From Methanobacteriota archaeon (GTDB lineage Archaea > Methanobacteriota > Methanobacteria > Methanobacteriales > Methanobacteriaceae): a DNA stretch of 6,983 nucleotides. The stretch covers positions 1 through 6,983 of the forward strand of contig JAEYQZ010000221.1 in the NCBI GenBank assembly GCA_023409695.1, read 5' to 3'. Below the pieces are notes generated by a model, which saw nothing but the letters and a program-made list of their open reading frames with translations, searched no databases and had not been told where the DNA came from. This document shows positions 4,910-6,983 of the stretch, piece by piece (the stretch's first letter is position 1; each line of letters starts with the position of its first letter). A program made the position numbers and the translations under genes.

Positions 4910-5860
4910 TTACTTATCTAAAAAATTAAAACATGCATCGATTAATTTGCTTGAATTAGAATAAACATCAGAATATCCAACCCACTCTGGAATCTCATAA
5001 ACAAATACAGGAGTCCCTGTAGCAGCTATAGGGCTGTCAACTTTATTAATTGATGTACTCTCTGCTTTTTCGTCTGTGTTTCTCTGGTAATAGCTGAAAT
5101 CTGGTAAAATATCATGGATACCCTCAGCGAGATTAACTGATTTTGAGTCCATTGTTGGTGTAGCTATATAATATCCATTACCGTAGCCATATCTGTGGTT
5201 ATGGCAAATTATCACCAGGTCATAATTTGATTTTTTAATATCTGGAACCACATACTGGGCAGCAAGTCCTTCACCATTATGGCGCCCTATTGTATAATCA
5301 TTTGGGTTACTGGTAACGTTTATAACGTAATTTACAATTTCAACGTTGTGTTTACTTACATATGACTTTATGACCTTTGGTACAACATTTTTAGCAGAAG
5401 CTTCCCTCGGATGCAGCCCTGTAATCACGGCTATTTTAGGGCCGGAAGAACCGTAATTAGAGTAAACATCTTTAGTTACATATCCTCTGCTATCTGAACC
5501 TAAAAAAGAATGATCTGGAGTTATGGAATTATGTAAACCCAGTAAATTTGAGAAAGTGCTATTCGGAATTAGTACTAAAAAGGATATAATGCATAAAGCA
5601 GCTAAAATGAAGATTATTTTACCTAAATGGCTTTTTTTATTTCTTTTAGTTGCATAATTTTCATCTGGATACTGATAATATCCATTGATATCCTCAACTA
5701 ATATTAAATCTCCACCGCATACGCTACATAAGTTCAGACCAGAGCGAACGAAGTTTTCTTGATCTCCAGTCCCCTGATTTTGAATACCTTCTTCATACTC
5801 ATTTTCTTCAAGTTTATAGTATCCATTACACTTCTTGCATATCAAATAATAATCTGGCAC
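4910..5860 (-). CDS. Zinc ribbon, one TM helix and M14-like metallohydrolase domain
   Basis: A 316-residue protein of unusual architecture. Residues 1-55 form a zinc ribbon (C8-x2-C11 and C45-x2-C48). A basic stretch KRNKK (72-76) precedes one transmembrane helix (about 81-99), so the N-terminus should be inside and the rest outside. The outer domain (about 140-316) resembles M14-type zinc carboxypeptidases or succinylglutamate desuccinylase-like enzymes: H150-P-R-E153 (HxxE) after the strand KIAVITGL, R193 in TIGRHNGEG, H220/H222 in IICHNHRYGYGNG as third metal ligand, and E289 in VFVYEIPEW in the place of the catalytic Glu. A role in trimming cell-wall peptides such as pseudomurein is an inference. 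The start is GTG; an in-frame stop lies just upstream, no ribosome site is seen, and a TATA-like box sits about 29 bases away, so the message is probably leaderless. Divergent from the transporter gene. Confidence 0.8.
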   Translation of the reverse strand: MPDYYLICKKCNGYYKLEENEYEEGIQNQGTGDQENFVRSGLNLCSVCGGDLILVEDINGYYQYPDENYATKRNKKSHLGKIIFILAALCIISFLVLIPNSTFSNLLGLHNSITPDHSFLGSDSRGYVTKDVYSNYGSSGPKIAVITGLHPREASAKNVVPKVIKSYVSKHNVEIVNYVINVTSNPNDYTIGRHNGEGLAAQYVVPDIKKSNYDLVIICHNHRYGYGNGYYIATPTMDSKSVNLAEGIHDILPDFSYYQRNTDEKAESTSINKVDSPIAATGTPVFVYEIPEWVGYSDVYSNSSKLIDACFNFLDK

Positions 5861-5881
5861 TATTTTTTATTTATTAGAAGT

Positions 5882-5897
5882 TATTTTTATATTTTTC
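5882..5897 (-). promoter_or_regulatory. TATA box of the zinc-ribbon hydrolase gene
   Basis: Minus-strand GAAAAATATAAAAATA is centred about 29 bases before the GTG start, which implies transcription begins at or within a few bases of the start codon. A TTGAGCAT motif lies about 35 bases further upstream (5929-5936). Confidence 0.4.
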
Positions 5898-5926
5898 ATG
5901 GCATTAATAAATTTTAAAGGATTTTA

Positions 5927-5972
5927 AATTGAGCATTATCTCATTGACCAGAACATATAACTTTTAAATGGT
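5927..5972 (+). repeat. Copy of the TTGAGCAT ... TTTTAAATGGT element
   Basis: AATTGAGCATTAT (5927-5939) is identical to 313-325. TTGAGCAT followed 25 bases later by TTTTAAATGGT (5962-5972) repeats the arrangement at 358-399, where the gap is 23 bases. Both copies have the same orientation and lie upstream of plus-strand genes. It may be a regulator site with a promoter-like box, or a dispersed intergenic motif of this genome. Confidence 0.3.
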
Positions 5973-6089
5973 AAAATAATTGAATTATGTTAATATATCA
6001 CTTTTTACGGTTTTAATATATTTAAAATAGGTTTTTAAGCAATTTAATCCATAAAATAAAGACTGAAAAGTATTAAAACTTTATTATAA

Positions 6090-6120
6090 CCTCTTAATAA
6101 GGTTTATACCATTTAAGAGG
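6090..6120. promoter_or_regulatory. Inverted repeat bracketing the transporter TATA box
   Basis: CCTCTTAA (6090-6097) and TTAAGAGG (6113-6120) are perfect 8-bp arms around 15 bases that contain the predicted TATA box and an inner GGT-TTAT-ACC. Four of the eight pairs are G-C in otherwise very AT-poor-in-G DNA, which makes chance unlikely. A dimeric repressor bound here would block TBP/TFB, a common archaeal mechanism and one often found at drug-efflux genes. As RNA it would not be transcribed if the start is near 6131. No regulator gene is in view. Confidence 0.55.
6101..6109 (+). promoter_or_regulatory. TATA box of the transporter gene
   Basis: GGTTTATAC lies inside the inverted repeat. A start about 26 bases downstream, near 6131, would leave a leader of about 17 nt with GGAGG at 6135-6139. 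Confidence 0.45.
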
Positions 6121-6147
6121 CTATCTTAAATATTGGAGGAATATTTT

Positions 6148-6983
6148 TTGGAAAGTAGATTAAAGTGGATTATATTTACTCTGGCACTTGGAATGTTCCT
6201 GTGGTCATTTAGTGCAGGTATTGTAAATATTTCATTACCTACAATATCCCAATATTTGGATATAAGTACTGATATGGTTTCTTTAATAGTAATTATTCAT
6301 CTTATTACCCTCATAAGTTTTTTACTCATTTTTGGACGTGTAGGAGATATTGTTGGCTATAAAGAAATTTTTGTAATTGGAATTTCACTGTTTACGATTG
6401 GATCCTATTTCTGTGGTATATCACTCAATTTTATTACATTAATTATGTTTAGAATAGTTCAAGGTATTGGTTCTGCAATGCTTCTCTCTATGGTACCCGC
6501 AATTATATCAAGGGTATTCCATCCAAGGATGAGAGGAAAGGTTTTTGGTTATATTTCACTCACCACAACCCTTGGCCTTGCATCAGGATATGGTACAGGA
6601 GGATATGTAACAGAGTATATGGGATGGAACTGGATCTTTTTAATGGTTGTGCCAATAGGTATAATTGCAACTATTTTTGCAGTTAAAATGCTCCCTAAAC
6701 AAAAAATAAAAGCTAAAAACGTTGAATTTGATGTTGTAGGTTCCATATTAATAGGTTTAACTATTTTAACCTTTATTATGCCATTTAATATAGAAGAAAA
6801 TCTGGGGCTGGGATTATCATCTATGATTATAACCTTTATTATAGCATTAATCCTTGGAATTGCTTTCATCATATGGGAATTAAAATATCCAGATCCTTTA
6901 CTGGACCTTTCTATTTTAAAAAATGTTTATATCACTCTCTCTCTTCTTGCAGGATTTATAGCTACTCTTGTCCTTACTGGAAC
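6148..6983 (+). CDS. Major facilitator transporter, 14-TM drug-efflux (DHA2) type, 3' end missing
   Basis: The first 278 codons of a polytopic membrane transporter; the gene continues past the right edge. The start is TTG, set by GGAGG (6135-6139) with an 8-nt spacer and followed directly by the first helix. About nine helices are visible (near 7-29, 44-63, 72-92, 95-120, 132-154, 161-180, 196-214, 224-243, 260-278). Motif A is GRVGDIVGYKEIF (63-75). Motif B is RIVQGIGSA (102-110), with R102 and Q105-G106. A motif C-like stretch is GLASGYGTGG (143-152) before EYMGWNWIF; the usual proline of this antiporter motif is absent. The helix-1 motif that is normally D-x-T-I-V-N in this family reads SAGIVNISLP, so the membrane aspartate is missing. 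Probably a proton-driven exporter of drugs or other small compounds; the substrate is unknown. A palindrome over its promoter suggests inducible repression. Confidence 0.9.
   Translation, partial: MESRLKWIIFTLALGMFLWSFSAGIVNISLPTISQYLDISTDMVSLIVIIHLITLISFLLIFGRVGDIVGYKEIFVIGISLFTIGSYFCGISLNFITLIMFRIVQGIGSAMLLSMVPAIISRVFHPRMRGKVFGYISLTTTLGLASGYGTGGYVTEYMGWNWIFLMVVPIGIIATIFAVKMLPKQKIKAKNVEFDVVGSILIGLTILTFIMPFNIEENLGLGLSSMIITFIIALILGIAFIIWELKYPDPLLDLSILKNVYITLSLLAGFIATLVLTG

Noticed and set aside
6549..6872. A 107-codon minus-strand frame opposite the transporter.
   Set aside because: It is the reverse complement of clear transporter coding sequence with recognisable MFS motifs and has no ribosome site or family resemblance.

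Overview
The window looks like a piece of an AT-rich archaeal chromosome, most plausibly a methanogen of the order Methanobacteriales (Methanobacterium-like). This is inferred from promoter architecture (TATA/BRE-like boxes about 26-30 nt ahead of starts, some with no leader), strong AGGAGGT or GGTGAT ribosome sites on other genes, very AT-rich intergenic DNA, and protein types common in that group: short HEAT-repeat proteins, Rcp1-like receivers, and zinc-ribbon membrane proteins. No rRNA, tRNA, CRISPR array, transposase or phage gene was seen, so the taxonomy rests on style only.

Layout from left to right: a gene-free AT-rich stretch (1-533); a HEAT-repeat protein (+); a long coiled-coil protein (-) converging on it; the methionine sulfoxide reductase MsrB (+), divergent from the coiled-coil gene; a two-gene operon (-) of a receiver-only response regulator followed 13 nt later by a Nit2/omega-amidase-type carbon-nitrogen hydrolase; a small unknown helical protein (+) divergent from that operon; a 290-base gap holding terminators and a possible gene remnant; a CPWC glutaredoxin (-); a membrane-anchored protein with an N-terminal zinc ribbon and a predicted extracellular M14-like metallohydrolase domain (-); and, divergent from it, the first 278 codons of a major facilitator (14-TM drug-efflux type) transporter that runs off the right edge and uses a TTG start.

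The genes form short independent units rather than one pathway. Two (MsrB and glutaredoxin) are thiol/oxidative-damage functions. The receiver-hydrolase operon suggests signalling linked to nitrogen or amide metabolism. The M14-like protein and the efflux pump act at the cell envelope. The regulatory DNA holds several of the better signals. The strongest is an 8-bp GC-containing inverted repeat that brackets the predicted TATA box of the transporter. Others are a perfect 17-bp palindrome between the two promoters at 3762-3900, tandem palindromes at the HEAT gene start, and a TTGAGCAT motif shared by two intergenic regions.

I did not find a clear new multi-gene defence or mobile system. The candidates most worth follow-up are the zinc ribbon-TM-M14-like hybrid, the palindrome around the transporter TATA box, and the receiver-amidase operon.
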